Notes under the pieces: model-generated
The model's database searches: none
What the model saw: the letters and a program-made list of their open reading frames with translations, nothing else
What the model was told of the DNA's origin: nothing
Source of the DNA: Rhodococcus sp. Leaf247
Lineage (GTDB): Bacteria; Actinomycetota; Actinomycetes; Mycobacteriales; Mycobacteriaceae
Direction of reading: 5' to 3'
Assembly: GCF_001426185.1 (NCBI RefSeq)
Contig: NZ_LMRP01000003.1
Location: 248,001-312,000, forward strand
Length of the DNA stretch: 64,000 nt
Program-made: the position numbers and the translations under genes
Shown: one piece after another, positions 1-8,381 of the stretch
Layout: each line of letters begins with the position of its first letter
Numbering within the stretch: position 1 is the stretch's first letter

Positions 1-1
1 C

Positions 2-1186
2 CTCAATGCGGTGGCGTCATCCATCCCCGTCGCGGCGATCTCGGACATGTTGGAGAACCCGGGAGGATCGTTCGAGTTCGACGGTACGACGGGGACGTAC
101 CCGGACATCCGACTGGTGCACTGGGCGGGCGGGAACCCGTTCCACCATCACCAGGACATCGGTCGTTTCCGCCGCGCGCTCGGCCGACCCGACACGATCA
201 TCGTGCACGAGCCGTACTGGACACCGATGGCGCGTCACGCGGACTTCGTCGTTCCGTCGACCACCACTCTCGAGCGCGACGACCTCAGCTGCACGCGCAA
301 CGATCCGCTGTTGGTGGCGATGCAGGCGGCGGTGCCCGCCTTCGCCGACAGCAAGGACGACTACGACACCTTCACGCTGCTGGCCCGCGAACTGGGAGTC
401 GAGTACGAGTTCACCGAGGGTCGGACGTCCGCGGACTGGCTCCGGCACCTGTACGAGCCGTGGCGGCGTTTCGTCCGCGACGCCGGCCGCGTCGAGCCGC
501 CGACGTTCGACCGCTTCTGGTCCGACGGCTCCTTCCGGATGGACACCGAGGAGAACCTGACTCTGCTGTCGGACTTCCGCGACGACCCCGAGCGCGCGCC
601 GCTGCGGACGCCCAGCGGTCGAATCGAGATCTTCTCCGCCGACATCGACGCCTTCGGGTACGACGACTGCGTCGGACATCCCGCCTGGTACGAACCCGAC
701 GAGTGGCTCGGTGGCTCACGCGCAGCGCAGTTCCCGTTGCATCTGATCGCGAACCAGCCGAAGACGCGACTGCACAGTCAGCTCGACCACGGCGCGGTCA
801 GCATGGCGTCCAAGATCCAGGGCAGGGAACCCCTCCGCATGCACCCCGTGGATGCCGATCAGCGGGGACTCGTCGACGGCGATGTGGTCCGGGTGTTCAC
901 CGATCGGGGGTCGTGCCTGGCCGGTCTGATCGTCGACGACGCGATGCGGATACGCGTCGTCCAACTCTCCACCGGTGCCTGGTACGACCCGCTGGATCCG
1001 TCGGACCCGCGGTCGATGTGCGTGCATGGAAACCCGAACGTGTTGACGGCGGATCGCGGAACATCCTCGCTCGCACAGGGTTCCACCGGCCAGCACGTGC
1101 TCGTCGAGATCGAGAAGTGGACGGGCGAACTACCGCCCGTCCGCGCGCACGATCAGCCGACGTTCGTGCCGCGTCCTCAGAAGTAG
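2..1186 (+). CDS. Molybdopterin oxidoreductase, BisC/TorA-like, 3' part
   Basis: This is the C-terminal 394 residues of a DMSO-reductase-family molybdoenzyme; the reading frame is open through the left edge of the window, so the N-terminal part is missing. The visible part carries VHWAGGNPFHHHQD and the segment on closed proton/substrate partners typical of the third domain, followed by the C-terminal molydopterin-dinucleotide-binding beta-barrel (LIANQPKTRLHSQLDHG near residue 250, then GNPNVLTADRGTSSLAQGSTG). The Asn/Gly-rich C-terminal motif is characteristic of biotin sulfoxide and TMAO/DMSO reductases of the BisC type. The enzyme would reduce an S- or N-oxide; the exact substrate cannot be read from this part. 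Its stop codon lies inside the 3' end of the convergent MaoC gene, a 10-bp overlap. Confidence 0.85.
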   Translation, partial: LNAVASSIPVAAISDMLENPGGSFEFDGTTGTYPDIRLVHWAGGNPFHHHQDIGRFRRALGRPDTIIVHEPYWTPMARHADFVVPSTTTLERDDLSCTRNDPLLVAMQAAVPAFADSKDDYDTFTLLARELGVEYEFTEGRTSADWLRHLYEPWRRFVRDAGRVEPPTFDRFWSDGSFRMDTEENLTLLSDFRDDPERAPLRTPSGRIEIFSADIDAFGYDDCVGHPAWYEPDEWLGGSRAAQFPLHLIANQPKTRLHSQLDHGAVSMASKIQGREPLRMHPVDADQRGLVDGDVVRVFTDRGSCLAGLIVDDAMRIRVVQLSTGAWYDPLDPSDPRSMCVHGNPNVLTADRGTSSLAQGSTGQHVLVEIEKWTGELPPVRAHDQPTFVPRPQK

Positions 1187-1635
1187 ACGCGACTGATCAC
1201 CTGGGCGACCAGCGCAGGCTTGTCGACACCCTCGATCTCGATGGTCGAGTCGACGGTCATCTGGACGGCGTTGTTCGGAAGCGAGTCCGCCGCGGCCAGC
1301 ACGGCGACCAGGCGCACGCGTGACCCGACGGCGACGGGATTGACGAAACGCACCTTGTTGCTGCCGTAGTTGACGCCCATCGTGGAGTTCTCCACCGTGT
1401 AGGTCTGCCACGACAACGCCGGCAGCAACGACAGAGTCAGGTAGCCGTGTGCGATGGGGCCGCCGAACGGGCTCTCCTTCGCAGCGCGCTCCGGGTCCAC
1501 GTGGATCCACTGGTGATCGCCGGTGGCATCGGCGAACTGGTTCACACGCTCCTGGGTGATCTCCAACCAGTCGCTGGTGCCGATCGTCTCGCCGATGGCG
1601 GAGGTGATGTCGTCTGCAGAGGTGAAGGTACGCAT
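1177..1635 (-). CDS. MaoC-family (R)-hydratase
   Basis: A 152-residue single hot-dog-fold protein of the MaoC/(R)-specific enoyl-CoA hydratase family. The hydratase motif is visible as FADATGDHQWIHVD, giving the catalytic pair Asp40 and His45, followed by the family loop PFGGPIAHGYLTLSL. Such enzymes hydrate trans-2-enoyl-CoA or enoyl-ACP in fatty-acid metabolism. The ATG at 1635 was chosen because the protein then has standard family length; the open frame continues upstream but without family similarity. It is transcribed towards the molybdoenzyme gene and overlaps its last 10 bases. No partner subunit is adjacent, so it probably acts as a homodimer. Substrate is unknown. Confidence 0.85.
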   Translation of the reverse strand: MRTFTSADDITSAIGETIGTSDWLEITQERVNQFADATGDHQWIHVDPERAAKESPFGGPIAHGYLTLSLLPALSWQTYTVENSTMGVNYGSNKVRFVNPVAVGSRVRLVAVLAAADSLPNNAVQMTVDSTIEIEGVDKPALVAQVISRVYF

Positions 1636-1734
1636 GGAGCCGACAGTAGCGGCGGCGAGCCGTTCTGCACAGAACCGGTGCCGAGGCGGCACATTCGGCC
1701 CTGCGGGCCCGATTTGTGAGCAACGGCGGCGCAG

Positions 1735-1746
1735 TACGATGCGCCG
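1735..1746 (+). promoter_or_regulatory. Candidate leaderless promoter, SRPBCC gene
   Basis: TACGAT at 1735-1740 looks like an actinobacterial -10 hexamer. A start site about seven bases further falls on the ATG at 1747, and no Shine-Dalgarno sequence precedes that ATG, so a leaderless mRNA is plausible. The -35 region is weak (TTGTGA at 1714-1719). Confidence 0.35.
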
Positions 1747-2229
1747 ATGACGCGACATCCGGAACCCACCGGCAGGCTCCACCGCACCGACACGGGCGTC
1801 GACCTCGAACTCCGGCGCACCTTCCGCGCACCGATCGACGATGTGTGGGCCAGTGTCACCGAGAGCGATCGGACCGCTCGCTGGTACGGGAGCTGGGAGG
1901 GTGAGGGCCGCGAGGGTGGCACGATCCGCGTGACGATGGGCTTCGAGGAGAACTCGCCGGTGTCCGACATGACGATCGTCGGCTGCCGGGCGCCGAACCA
2001 TGTGGCCGTCGAGTCCGGCGGGTGGCACTTCGAGATCACCCTGGCGCAGACCGACGCCGTGACGACGCTGACGTTCGTCCACCACCTCGAGTCGGACGAG
2101 GGAATCGGCGACATCGGGCCGGGGTGGGAGTACTACCTCGACATGCTGGTGGCAGCGCGAGAGGACGGGCAGTTGCCGTCGTTCGACGACTACTACCCGT
2201 CCCAGAGCACGTACTACCTGTCGCTCTGA
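1747..2229 (+). CDS. SRPBCC (AHSA1-like) family protein
   Basis: A 160-residue START/SRPBCC-fold protein. The N-terminal LRRTFRAPIDDVWASVTESDRTARWYG pattern is the typical first strand and helix of the AHSA1/polyketide-cyclase-like group, and the C-terminal amphipathic helix (GPGWEYYLDMLVAARE) closes the hydrophobic cavity. Members bind hydrophobic ligands or act as stress-related co-factors; no catalytic residues can be assigned here. The gene stands alone between the divergent MaoC gene and the convergent msrB gene, whose stop is only 4 bases away. The specific role is unknown. Confidence 0.8.
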   Translation: MTRHPEPTGRLHRTDTGVDLELRRTFRAPIDDVWASVTESDRTARWYGSWEGEGREGGTIRVTMGFEENSPVSDMTIVGCRAPNHVAVESGGWHFEITLAQTDAVTTLTFVHHLESDEGIGDIGPGWEYYLDMLVAAREDGQLPSFDDYYPSQSTYYLSL

Positions 2230-2233
2230 CGAC

Positions 2234-2656
2234 CTACTCGGACGGCGCCAGAGTCAGCGAGATGGAGTTGATGCAGTACCGCTGATCGGTCGGCGTCGGG
2301 TAACCCTCGCCCTCGAAGACGTGGCCCAGGTGACTGTGGCAGTTGCTGCACAGCACCTCCGTGCGCTTCATGCCCATCGAGCGGTCGACCTTCAGGATGA
2401 CGGCGTCGGTGTCCTTGGGGTCGAAGAACGACGGCCAGCCGCAGTGCGACTCGAACTTCTCGGTGCTGCGGAACAGCTCGGCGTCGCATGCGCGGCACTT
2501 GTAGACACCCTCGGTGGTGGTGTCGGTGTATTCGCCGACGTACGGACGCTCGGTTCCGGCCTTGCGCAACACGGCGTACTCGGCGGCGCTCAGCTTCGTG
2601 CGCCACTCGTCGTCGGACAGCTCGTAGGTGGGCTTCTTCTCCGGTGCAGAACTCAT
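2234..2656 (-). CDS. msrB: Peptide-methionine (R)-S-oxide reductase
   Basis: A 140-residue MsrB that reduces the R epimer of methionine sulfoxide in oxidised proteins, in the cytoplasm. Two CxxC pairs (Cys54/Cys57 and Cys103/Cys106) form the structural zinc site, HCGWPSF at 71-77 is the substrate loop, and Cys128 in RYCINS is the catalytic cysteine. It is the last gene of a minus-strand operon and starts 9 bases after the aftC stop; the same aftC-msrB adjacency is found in M. tuberculosis (Rv2673-Rv2674). Length is normal. Confidence 0.95.
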   Translation of the reverse strand: MSSAPEKKPTYELSDDEWRTKLSAAEYAVLRKAGTERPYVGEYTDTTTEGVYKCRACDAELFRSTEKFESHCGWPSFFDPKDTDAVILKVDRSMGMKRTEVLCSNCHSHLGHVFEGEGYPTPTDQRYCINSISLTLAPSE

Positions 2657-2665
2657 GCCCCCACG

Positions 2666-3943
2666 CTAATGCGTGGGCGCGGACTCTGCCGTCGCCGCAG
2701 GTGACGGCGTCGCTGTGGTGGTCCGCGGCTGGTCGAGCAGGAACGCCGGATCGATGCCCTGATCGAGTCGGCCTTCCCGACGCGCGGTCAGGTAGCGGCC
2801 GAGCAGCACGGCGAAGACGACGATGATCAGCAACGACCATCCCCAGGTGGAGCGCAGGTACTCGATGGCGCGCCCGAACTCGGGGAATCTGCCCACCAGC
2901 CAACTGTCGTAGCTGAGGAATCCGTACACGGCCAACCACGCGGGCCAGTTCCGCATGACCGAGTTGCGCAGCACCACCGACATGATCAGCGGGAACAGCA
3001 TCATCGAGTAGTACATCTGGCCGAGGGAGGTCAGCAGGAACGACGCGACCAGCAAGACCCCGCTGGCGGTGACGACGAAGAACAGCTCGTCGTGCCGGTA
3101 GTACTTCCACAGCAGCCACAGCGACACCAGCACCATCGCGGCGAAGACGGCGCGGAGCGCGAGGACGAGAATTGTCGGCAAGCCGTAGTAGAGGCCGTTC
3201 CCGACGATCGCGCTGTTGAAGTAGTCCCGCGACTCGAGCAGGTACGGCAGCGTGTGCGTGATGAAGGCGCCCGCGTCGACGGACAGCGGCAGTGCCAGCA
3301 GTGTCAGGACCAGCGGAATGCCGAGGGCCGTGACGAACACGCGCCACTCCTTGCGCACGAGCGGCAGGAGCAGCAGCGGTGCGAGAGTGGGTTTGACGGC
3401 GATCGTGAGCCCGATGGCGGCACCCGAGAGGTAGTAGCGACGCCGGAGCAGCAGCATCATGAACAGCACTTCGCCGAGCAGGATCAACCCGTTGACGTTG
3501 GTGAAGATGAGGGTGTTGGTGACGGTCTCGGTCGAGAACGCCGCCAACAAGACGACAGGCGCGGCGACGGACGACAGGCTCAGCTCGAACATGCGCAGCA
3601 GTAGGTACAGCGCGACGACGACCGCAAGGGCGTTGACGCCGATGAACATCCACCGGGAGCGCTCCGGATCCAGAATCGCGAGAGGTGCGATGACCAGCGT
3701 TCCGCTCGGTGGATAGAGGTAGTGCGGGTCCACCGAGTCGAAGTTCGCGGTGTACACCTCGCGACGGTTCAGGAAGGCGAACGCCGCGTTGTAGACCGGA
3801 CGGAAGTCGTCGGTGATGTTGCCGTTGACGGCTTTGACGATCACGCGATTGAGGACCGTCAGGATGGCGATGGGCCACAACGCGAAGCGGATCACCTGGG
3901 CGGTGGTCTCACCGGTTCGCGGCTCGAGATGACGGAACGACAC
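2666..3943 (-). CDS. aftC: Alpha-(1->3)-arabinofuranosyltransferase AftC
   Basis: A 425-residue polytopic membrane glycosyltransferase of the GT87/DUF2029 type, with about ten hydrophobic segments and a charged, Thr/Ala/Pro-rich cytoplasmic tail. The acidic motif ITDDFRPVY after the first transmembrane segment fits the catalytic Asp loop of GT-C enzymes that use decaprenyl-phospho-arabinose. AftC adds alpha-1,3 branches to the arabinan of arabinogalactan and lipoarabinomannan. The assignment rests on topology, on length (the M. tuberculosis protein is about 433 residues) and on the conserved order ribD-like, hydrolase, aftC, msrB. The start is GTG at 3943, 21 bases after the upstream stop; no strong ribosome binding site is visible, so translation may be coupled. 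Confidence 0.85.
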   Translation of the reverse strand: MSFRHLEPRTGETTAQVIRFALWPIAILTVLNRVIVKAVNGNITDDFRPVYNAAFAFLNRREVYTANFDSVDPHYLYPPSGTLVIAPLAILDPERSRWMFIGVNALAVVVALYLLLRMFELSLSSVAAPVVLLAAFSTETVTNTLIFTNVNGLILLGEVLFMMLLLRRRYYLSGAAIGLTIAVKPTLAPLLLLPLVRKEWRVFVTALGIPLVLTLLALPLSVDAGAFITHTLPYLLESRDYFNSAIVGNGLYYGLPTILVLALRAVFAAMVLVSLWLLWKYYRHDELFFVVTASGVLLVASFLLTSLGQMYYSMMLFPLIMSVVLRNSVMRNWPAWLAVYGFLSYDSWLVGRFPEFGRAIEYLRSTWGWSLLIIVVFAVLLGRYLTARREGRLDQGIDPAFLLDQPRTTTATPSPAATAESAPTH

Positions 3944-3964
3944 CCGGAGACGGTACCCCGGCCG

Positions 3965-5542
3965 CTAGGCCGGACACGCATTCCCGCCTCCCGGCAAGTC
4001 GCCCGAGGCCAGGTACGAACCGACGGCGGAACGCCCGCACCCCGAGCCCACCGTGACGGGGTGACCGATGCCGTCCCACGTCACCGTCGTCGTCGCCGCA
4101 CCGGCGGCCCCCAGCGCTCCGGTGACGGCCGGCAGCGGTTCGGTTCCGGTGATCGCGTCCGCGGTTCCGCTGAGAACGAGGACCGGCACACCGATCGTCG
4201 ACGGAACGGGCGGGGGATTCGTGGCCGGCCATGCCGAGCAGGTGAGCAGGTCCAGTGCTGCGGTCGCACCGAACGCGGGATACTGCCCGGCCCAGGACGA
4301 CTGGAGCTCACGGACGCGATCGGGCGCCGGCCACTGCTGCCCGTCGGTGCAGACGCTGACGAAGTGGCCGTCGGTCTCGGTGAACGAGCGCACCAGGTTC
4401 ACGGTGTCGTCCAGAGCGGCGATGTTGCCGGCGAGAGCGCCCGCGACAGTGTCGGATGCCGTCCGGATGAGCGCCGCGGAGTCCCCGGACGACGGATACG
4501 ACAGCAGGTGGACGACGGCCTCGCGGACGGTCGCTCCCGACAGCGGGGCGAGTTCGCCCGCGTCGGCCCGCCGGAAGAGTTCGACCACCGACGCGCGGGG
4601 ATCCGCACCGAGGGAACATCCGATCGCGGCGCAGCGGGTCGAGAACGCGGTCAGTGCAGCTTCCTCGCCGCGCACCGTCTGTTCGGCGGAACTGACGGCG
4701 TCGGTGACCACGCTGGTGGGGGAGTCGAGCACCAGTCTGGCGACGTGATCGCCGTAGGCGGCCGTGTAGGCCAGTGCGACCAGCGCACCGTTGCCCGACC
4801 CGAGCAGCGACAGCGCCCGTACGCCCCACGCTTCGCGGAGCGCCTCGAGGTCATCGGCACTGTTGGTGGTCGCGAAGATCAGCGCCTCCGGAAGGAGGAA
4901 GTCGGTACACGCGATCGTTGCGTCGCGGGCGAGCGTCGCCACGCGGTCGGCGGGATCGGTGCCGGGGGAGAACTGGCCCAGATCGAACAGCGCGTCGCGC
5001 GTCGAGGACAGCCCCGAGTAGCAGTCGAACGGCGCGGAGTTGCCGATCCCGCGGCGGTCGACGCCGACGATCGGGTGCGTGGCCAGCAGCGACGAGTCGG
5101 GCTGAGCCGCAATAGCCGCGATGTCTGCCGACGACGGTCGATCGGTACCCGAGGTGTAGACCAGCGGGACCGCGTCCGCCGGTGTCGAGGACAGGCGCAC
5201 ACGGACTGCGGACAGCTCGAACGTGCCGTCGGACGCGACGTTCCGGTCGATGGGCGCTGCGAACGTCGCGCAGTCCACGACGACTCCAGCCGCCGCCACG
5301 ACACCGTAGGAGCCCGTCGTCCTCGCTGTGCAGTCCGACCAGTTCAGGTCCGTGATCGGTGCCTCGAGCGGCAACGGTTCGGCATCGGCGGGGGCCGAGT
5401 CCGACGACGGCACGGCGCCACCCGTCGAACCGCCTTCGACCGCGACGTCCGGCCGCGTCGACGGGCCGGCGCCACATGCTGCGGCGACGACACCGACCAT
5501 CACCACGACGGCCAGTCGCCCCCCGACACTCGACAGCTGCAT
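3965..5542 (-). CDS. Alpha/beta-hydrolase-like lipoprotein (Rv2672 type)
   Basis: A 525-residue exported protein. The ATG at 5542 gives a clean lipoprotein signal peptide: a hydrophobic stretch ending in AAAC, with Cys23 as lipidation site. It is most like the TAP/SlpD family of secreted alpha/beta hydrolases, with the HPIVGVDRRGIGNSAPFDC oxyanion region, and a C-terminal TAP-like domain carrying the acid (SGTADAIT) and histidine (GIGHPV) positions. The nucleophile elbow reads G-S-G-N-G (codons around 4786-4800), so the canonical Ser position of GxSxG is Gly. The protein may therefore be non-catalytic or use another residue. It lies between the RibD-like gene and aftC, as Rv2672 does in M. 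tuberculosis, where the protein is annotated only as a possible protease. Confidence 0.8.
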   Translation of the reverse strand: MQLSSVGGRLAVVVMVGVVAAACGAGPSTRPDVAVEGGSTGGAVPSSDSAPADAEPLPLEAPITDLNWSDCTARTTGSYGVVAAAGVVVDCATFAAPIDRNVASDGTFELSAVRVRLSSTPADAVPLVYTSGTDRPSSADIAAIAAQPDSSLLATHPIVGVDRRGIGNSAPFDCYSGLSSTRDALFDLGQFSPGTDPADRVATLARDATIACTDFLLPEALIFATTNSADDLEALREAWGVRALSLLGSGNGALVALAYTAAYGDHVARLVLDSPTSVVTDAVSSAEQTVRGEEAALTAFSTRCAAIGCSLGADPRASVVELFRRADAGELAPLSGATVREAVVHLLSYPSSGDSAALIRTASDTVAGALAGNIAALDDTVNLVRSFTETDGHFVSVCTDGQQWPAPDRVRELQSSWAGQYPAFGATAALDLLTCSAWPATNPPPVPSTIGVPVLVLSGTADAITGTEPLPAVTGALGAAGAATTTVTWDGIGHPVTVGSGCGRSAVGSYLASGDLPGGGNACPA

Positions 5543-5586
5543 GACGCCAGAGTGCCATCCCCGGCGGACATTCCGATCGTTCGAGG

Positions 5587-6345
5587 TCACGACGTGCGGT
5601 TACTCACCCATCGGACCAGCATCGTGCCGTCGTCGTCGACGAGGATGTGCGCGGGAAGCATGGGCCGATCGACAGCACTGTCCGATGTGGACACTCGTCC
5701 TGCAGATCCCGCCGCCATGGTGGGCGACGTCGTGATGCAGAGCTCGTCGACCACGTCGGCCTCGAGAAGTGAGCCGAACAGTCCGGGCCCGCCCTCGCAC
5801 AGCACCCGGTACAGGCCCAGCTCGTCGAGCATGGACTTCACCGCGTGTCCGGACAGTGTCTCGCCGCCCCGCACCACCGTCACCCCAGCGTCGGTCAGTG
5901 CGCGGACGCGATCCTCGGGTGCGTCGGACGTGGTCAGCACGATCGGGGGCACCTCGGCATCGGTGACGACGGCCGCCGTCGGATCGACGTTGGCCGAGCC
6001 CGTCACCACCACCACGGGCGGGACCGGTTGCTGGCCACGTGCCACACGCGCTGCGCGCACCTCGTCGCTCACGACCACCCCGCCGTAGTTCTCCGCGGAG
6101 ACGGTGCCGGAGCCCACCAGCACCGCGTCGGCCAATCCGCGGAGCGCGGTGAAGACCGCCTTGTCCGCGTCGGTGCCCAGGCCGCCGGACACGCCGTCCT
6201 GAGACACCGCTCCGTCGATGCTGGCCACGAAGTTCACCCTGATCCACGGCGTGCCCGGGTCCGTCGGGTAGGCGTAGAGCTCCACCAGATCGTCACTGTT
6301 CACTGTGAGGTAGGTCCCATTATCGATACGCTGCACAAAAGCCAT
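5587..6345 (-). CDS. RibD C-terminal-domain reductase (Rv2671 type)
   Basis: A 252-residue protein consisting only of the RibD/DHFR-like reductase fold, without the deaminase domain of bifunctional RibD. WIRVNFVASIDGAVS at the N-terminus and the nucleotide-binding segment LCEGGPGLFGSLLEADVVDELCIT are family signatures. The M. tuberculosis homologue Rv2671 has been reported to have dihydrofolate-reductase-like activity, so a role in folate or flavin reduction is possible, but this is by analogy. ATG 6345 was preferred; GTG 6348 immediately before it is an alternative. It heads the minus-strand operon ending in msrB and is divergent from zapE with about 25 bases between them. Confidence 0.85.
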   Translation of the reverse strand: MAFVQRIDNGTYLTVNSDDLVELYAYPTDPGTPWIRVNFVASIDGAVSQDGVSGGLGTDADKAVFTALRGLADAVLVGSGTVSAENYGGVVVSDEVRAARVARGQQPVPPVVVVTGSANVDPTAAVVTDAEVPPIVLTTSDAPEDRVRALTDAGVTVVRGGETLSGHAVKSMLDELGLYRVLCEGGPGLFGSLLEADVVDELCITTSPTMAAGSAGRVSTSDSAVDRPMLPAHILVDDDGTMLVRWVSNRTS

Positions 6346-6358
6346 CACACCACGTCGT

Positions 6359-6370
6359 TAACCTCTTTCC
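6359..6370 (+). promoter_or_regulatory. Candidate leaderless promoter, zapE
   Basis: TAACCT at 6359-6364 is a possible -10 hexamer; a start site seven bases on coincides with the ATG at 6371. There is no ribosome binding site in the 22 bases between the two divergent genes. The -35 region is not recognisable. Confidence 0.25.
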
Positions 6371-7381
6371 ATGCCGGAACGTCTCGTCGATCGCAATCCC
6401 GTGGTGCCCGCCGATCAGCTGATCGCACAGATGGTGCCGCCGGCCATGTTCGACGACGTCAGTTTTGCGTCCTATATCCCGGACCCGAACGAGCCCACGC
6501 AGGCGGAAGCCGTCGCGAAGGCGGAGGAGTTCGCCGGCAAGGTGGCGAAGATCCGCTCGGGTGGCAAGCGTGGCCTGTTCGGTAAGAAGACGCCTGCATC
6601 GGGCGCCGGTCTGTACCTCGACGGCGGCTTCGGCGTCGGTAAGACGCACCTTCTCGCGTCGATCTTCCACGCGTCGCCGGAGCCCAAGGCGTTCGGAACC
6701 TTCGTCGAGCTGACTCACGTCGTCGGCGCCCTCGGATTCACCAAGGCGCTGGACGAACTGTCGGGCCACAGCGTCCTGTGCATCGACGAGTTCGAACTCG
6801 ACGATCCGGGCGACACCATGCTGGTCTCCCGTCTGCTCACCGAGCTGGCGTCGAAGGGCGTGTCCATCGTCGCGACCTCCAACACGCTTCCCGGCCAGCT
6901 GGGCGAGGGTCGGTTCGCCGCCCAGGACTTCCTCCGGGAGATCAAGAAGCTCGGCTCGATCTTCGAGTCCATTCGCGTCGACGGTCCGGACTACCGTCAC
7001 CGCGATCTGCCGCCCGCCCCCGATCCGATGGCGGCCGACCGGATCGAGGCCGCCGCGGCGGCGGTCGAAGGCTCCACGCTCGACGACTTCGACGAGCTGG
7101 TGAAGCATCTCAGCACACTGCATCCGTCCCGTTACGGCAAGCTCATCGAGGGTGTCACGGGGGTGTTCATCGAGAACGTGCACGCCGCGCCCGACCAGTC
7201 GGTGGCCCTGCGACTCGTCGTCCTCGCCGACCGTCTGTACGACGCCGGAACGCCGGTCACCGTGTCCGGAGCGAAGCTCGACGAGCTGTTCACCGAGGAG
7301 ATGCTGCAGGGCGGCTACCGCAAGAAGTACCTGCGCGCGACGTCCCGACTCCTCGCCCTGTCGAGGTTCGCGTCCGTCTGA
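6371..7381 (+). CDS. zapE: ZapE/AFG1-family ATPase
   Basis: A 336-residue AFG1-like AAA ATPase. Walker A is GGFGVGKT at 85-92 and Walker B is LCIDEFELDD with Asp139/Glu140; the sensor region follows in ATSNTLP, then FIRVDGPDYRHRD-like residues typical of ZapE. In Escherichia coli ZapE associates with the Z-ring under stress; in mitochondria AFG1 helps remove unassembled proteins. The M. tuberculosis counterpart is Rv2670c. It is divergent from the RibD-like operon and convergent with the GNAT gene, whose stop begins at the next base. Length is normal for the actinobacterial family. Confidence 0.9.
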   Translation: MPERLVDRNPVVPADQLIAQMVPPAMFDDVSFASYIPDPNEPTQAEAVAKAEEFAGKVAKIRSGGKRGLFGKKTPASGAGLYLDGGFGVGKTHLLASIFHASPEPKAFGTFVELTHVVGALGFTKALDELSGHSVLCIDEFELDDPGDTMLVSRLLTELASKGVSIVATSNTLPGQLGEGRFAAQDFLREIKKLGSIFESIRVDGPDYRHRDLPPAPDPMAADRIEAAAAAVEGSTLDDFDELVKHLSTLHPSRYGKLIEGVTGVFIENVHAAPDQSVALRLVVLADRLYDAGTPVTVSGAKLDELFTEEMLQGGYRKKYLRATSRLLALSRFASV

Positions 7382-7915
7382 TCAGTCGAGCACACGCTGC
7401 ATGACGAAATCCTCGTGCAGCACCGCGCCGAGAGCGAATCTCTTCTCGCCGACCTGCTCGAACCCGTTGCGGCGGTAGAACTTCAGGGCTCGGAGATTCT
7501 GCTGGTTGACACCGAGCCACAAGGCTCGCCGACCGAGGTCCCGGGTCACCTGCACGGCCGAGTCCATCAGTGCTGCCGCGATTCCCGACCCGTGTTCGGC
7601 CGAGTCGACGTACAGCTTGCTCACCTCGACCGACGGTGTGACCGTCAGCGACGACACCACGTCCGGGTCCGTAGGAGCCGCGGAGACCAGCATCGTGTAC
7701 CCGACCGGACCGTCGTCTCCGCGTACGACGGTGACGATGCGGTCCGGATCCTCGAGGTACGTACCGAACGCTGCCTCGGACAACACCGTCGCGACGAAGT
7801 GATCGATGTCCTCGGGGAGCGTGCCGGGCGGACACGCCAGAGGGAAGGTGCGCGCCGCCAACGCTGCGAGGGCTGTCAGGTCCGCTGCGGTCGCCGCCGA
7901 CGCGACGGGTGGCAT
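7382..7915 (-). CDS. GNAT-family N-acetyltransferase
   Basis: A 177-residue GNAT acetyltransferase (Rv2669 position). The acetyl-CoA-binding motif A is seen as VSKLYVDSAEHGSGIAAALMDSA, and motif B ends in NLRALKFYRRNGFEQVGEKRF, the standard NxxAxxFYxxxGF signature. The acceptor is unknown; the family transfers acetyl groups to small amines or protein N-termini. The ATG at 7915 lies 2 bases beyond the stop of the upstream membrane-protein gene; a GTG at 7921 overlapping that stop is an alternative. The two genes probably form an operon. Confidence 0.88.
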   Translation of the reverse strand: MPPVASAATAADLTALAALAARTFPLACPPGTLPEDIDHFVATVLSEAAFGTYLEDPDRIVTVVRGDDGPVGYTMLVSAAPTDPDVVSSLTVTPSVEVSKLYVDSAEHGSGIAAALMDSAVQVTRDLGRRALWLGVNQQNLRALKFYRRNGFEQVGEKRFALGAVLHEDFVMQRVLD

Positions 7916-7917
7916 CG

Positions 7918-8217
7918 TCACGCCGATTCGTTGTGGAGCGCGTGGGCCCGATCCTCGACGCCGATCGCGTCCACATAATCCTTGGCCTGCCGCAGCGGCA
8001 TCCCGGTGCTCTTCTGCAGCAGTGCCATCGCCTGTGCGGGCTTCTTGGCCTGCACCAGCGCGGCGGCCGCCGTACGAGTGTCGGGGTCGACCGGATGGCG
8101 GTCGGCAGCCACGTCCAGTCGAGCGGAACGAGTGCGGTGACGCAGGGCGAACCACGTGATGACGACGGCCAGGTCGATGATCACGAGTGCGACCACGAAC
8201 CATCCCCAACTAGGCAT
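7918..8217 (-). CDS. Membrane-anchored ribosomal-L12-C-domain-like protein
   Basis: A 99-residue protein with one N-terminal transmembrane segment (WGWFVVALVIIDLAVVITWF) and a short soluble part. The C-terminal half (AKKPAQAMALLQKSTGMPLR, then QAKDYVDAI) resembles the helix-loop-helix of the ribosomal protein L7/L12 C-terminal domain, where L12 binds translation factors. Actinobacteria carry several such L12-like small proteins of unknown function. ATG 8217 was chosen because it places the hydrophobic helix right at the N-terminus; a TTG at 8229 is possible. It precedes the GNAT gene with 2 bases between them. Confidence 0.7.
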   Translation of the reverse strand: MPSWGWFVVALVIIDLAVVITWFALRHRTRSARLDVAADRHPVDPDTRTAAAALVQAKKPAQAMALLQKSTGMPLRQAKDYVDAIGVEDRAHALHNESA

Positions 8218-8381
8218 GGGAACAGTCAATCACCAACGACGGGGGAGCCGACCCGGTTCGGCGGATCGCCACCGTCCGCACCGTTGTGTCTTCGGCCTCC
8301 GTCACCGCCGAGACGTGTCGTTCGCAACACCGGAGCCGTCCGGGCGCGCAGGATGGGACACGACCCGAGGGAAGGACAGAC

